Shown here: piece by piece, positions 43,069-43,196 of the stretch
How the letters are laid out: each line of letters opens with the position of its first letter
How positions within the stretch are numbered: the stretch's first letter is position 1
NCBI GenBank assembly: GCA_002297815.1
Contig: DBKH01000014.1
Span: 1-43,196 of the forward strand
DNA length: 43,196 nucleotides
Origin: Bacteroidales bacterium UBA755
GTDB taxonomy: Bacteria > Bacteroidota > Bacteroidia > Bacteroidales > UBA932
Direction of reading: 5' to 3'
Made by a program: the position numbers and the translations under genes
Notes under the pieces: model-generated
Database searches by the model: none
What the model was told of the DNA's origin: nothing
The model's input: the letters and a program-made list of their open reading frames with translations, nothing else

Positions 43069-43196
43069 ATGCTTGAACTAACGGCTATAGAAAAGATTCT
43101 TGTGGAAGGCGGGACTGACGAAGCGATCCGTCTGCTTGATGAATATATCTCCTCCGCACCGGAGCCATCCGACCGTGCCTACTATCTTCTGGGCAA
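43069..43196 (+). CDS. N-terminal fragment of a TPR-like protein
   Basis: A reading frame starts three bases after the ilvE stop and continues off the right edge. The 42 visible residues begin MLELTAIEKILVEGGTDEAI and continue with a DRAYYLLG helix. The spacing of small and hydrophobic residues looks like one tetratricopeptide-type helical hairpin. That is weak evidence from a short fragment. Membership of the buk-ilvE operon is likely from the spacing. Confidence 0.55.
   Translation, partial: MLELTAIEKILVEGGTDEAIRLLDEYISSAPEPSDRAYYLLG

Noticed and set aside
1..43196. tRNA, rRNA or tmRNA genes
   Set aside because: I found no cloverleaf-like pattern with conserved T-loop and CCA or any rRNA-like stretch by eye. 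A covariance-model scan would settle it.

Overview
The window looks like chromosomal DNA of a Bacteroidota member, most likely order Bacteroidales. The evidence is a SusC/SusD pair with a FecR/ECF-sigma pair, a second Bacteroidota-type outer-membrane barrel with a carboxypeptidase-regulatory-like domain, several TAnnTTTG-type promoter boxes, and few strong Shine-Dalgarno sites. Genus and species cannot be fixed from what I can see. I recognised no rRNA, tRNA, CRISPR array, prophage or intact insertion sequence.

Layout. 1-5.7 kb: a nutrient-uptake locus on the minus strand (fecR, susC with an STN signalling domain, start of susD), with the ECF sigma gene divergent on the plus strand. 5.9-11.6 kb: sbcD, sbcC and a WYL-domain regulator, plus strand. 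11.6-15.2 kb: an accessory island holding a three-gene HipB/HipS/HipT-like toxin-antitoxin operon, a frameshifted DinD-RhuM chimera, an IS66-like remnant invaded by a large palindromic element, and about 0.6 kb of hairpin-rich DNA without a gene. 15.2-25.9 kb: a long minus-strand run, in transcription order two POT peptide transporters, a TIGR02757/DUF2400 protein, a zeta-like P-loop kinase, TldD, TldE/PmbA, a SlyD-like FKBP with a Cys/His tail, a GT2 glycosyltransferase and TrkA. 26.1-29.4 kb: a membrane-anchored alpha/beta hydrolase and a glpK-glpF glycerol operon. 29.7-34.6 kb (plus): a membrane polyferredoxin with an unusual C-terminal half and an outer-membrane barrel protein. 34.7-40.6 kb (minus): nitroreductase, trmO, metF and metH, a one-carbon/methionine/tRNA-methylation group. 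40.8-43.2 kb (plus): butyrate kinase, a branched-chain aminotransferase, and the start of a TPR-like gene.

Three signals cut across gene boundaries. (1) A dispersed inverted-repeat family with core TTCGACAGGCTCAGCGACC sits between genes and also in frame inside conserved enzymes: TldE, MetH, and TrmO twice. There it encodes peptides such as SVAEPAEAT. (2) A second, larger palindromic family with a shared loop (CCCGGATAGGGCGCGC) occurs once in the IS66 remnant and once in frame in metH, next to a family-1 copy. (3) The hexamer GAATAT/ATATTC is several-fold more frequent than base composition predicts on both strands, mostly inside genes, and apparently rare codons (CGA, ATA, TTA) are used where they create it. 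These, the HipBST-like operon and the polyferredoxin/outer-membrane pair are the best candidates for new biology.
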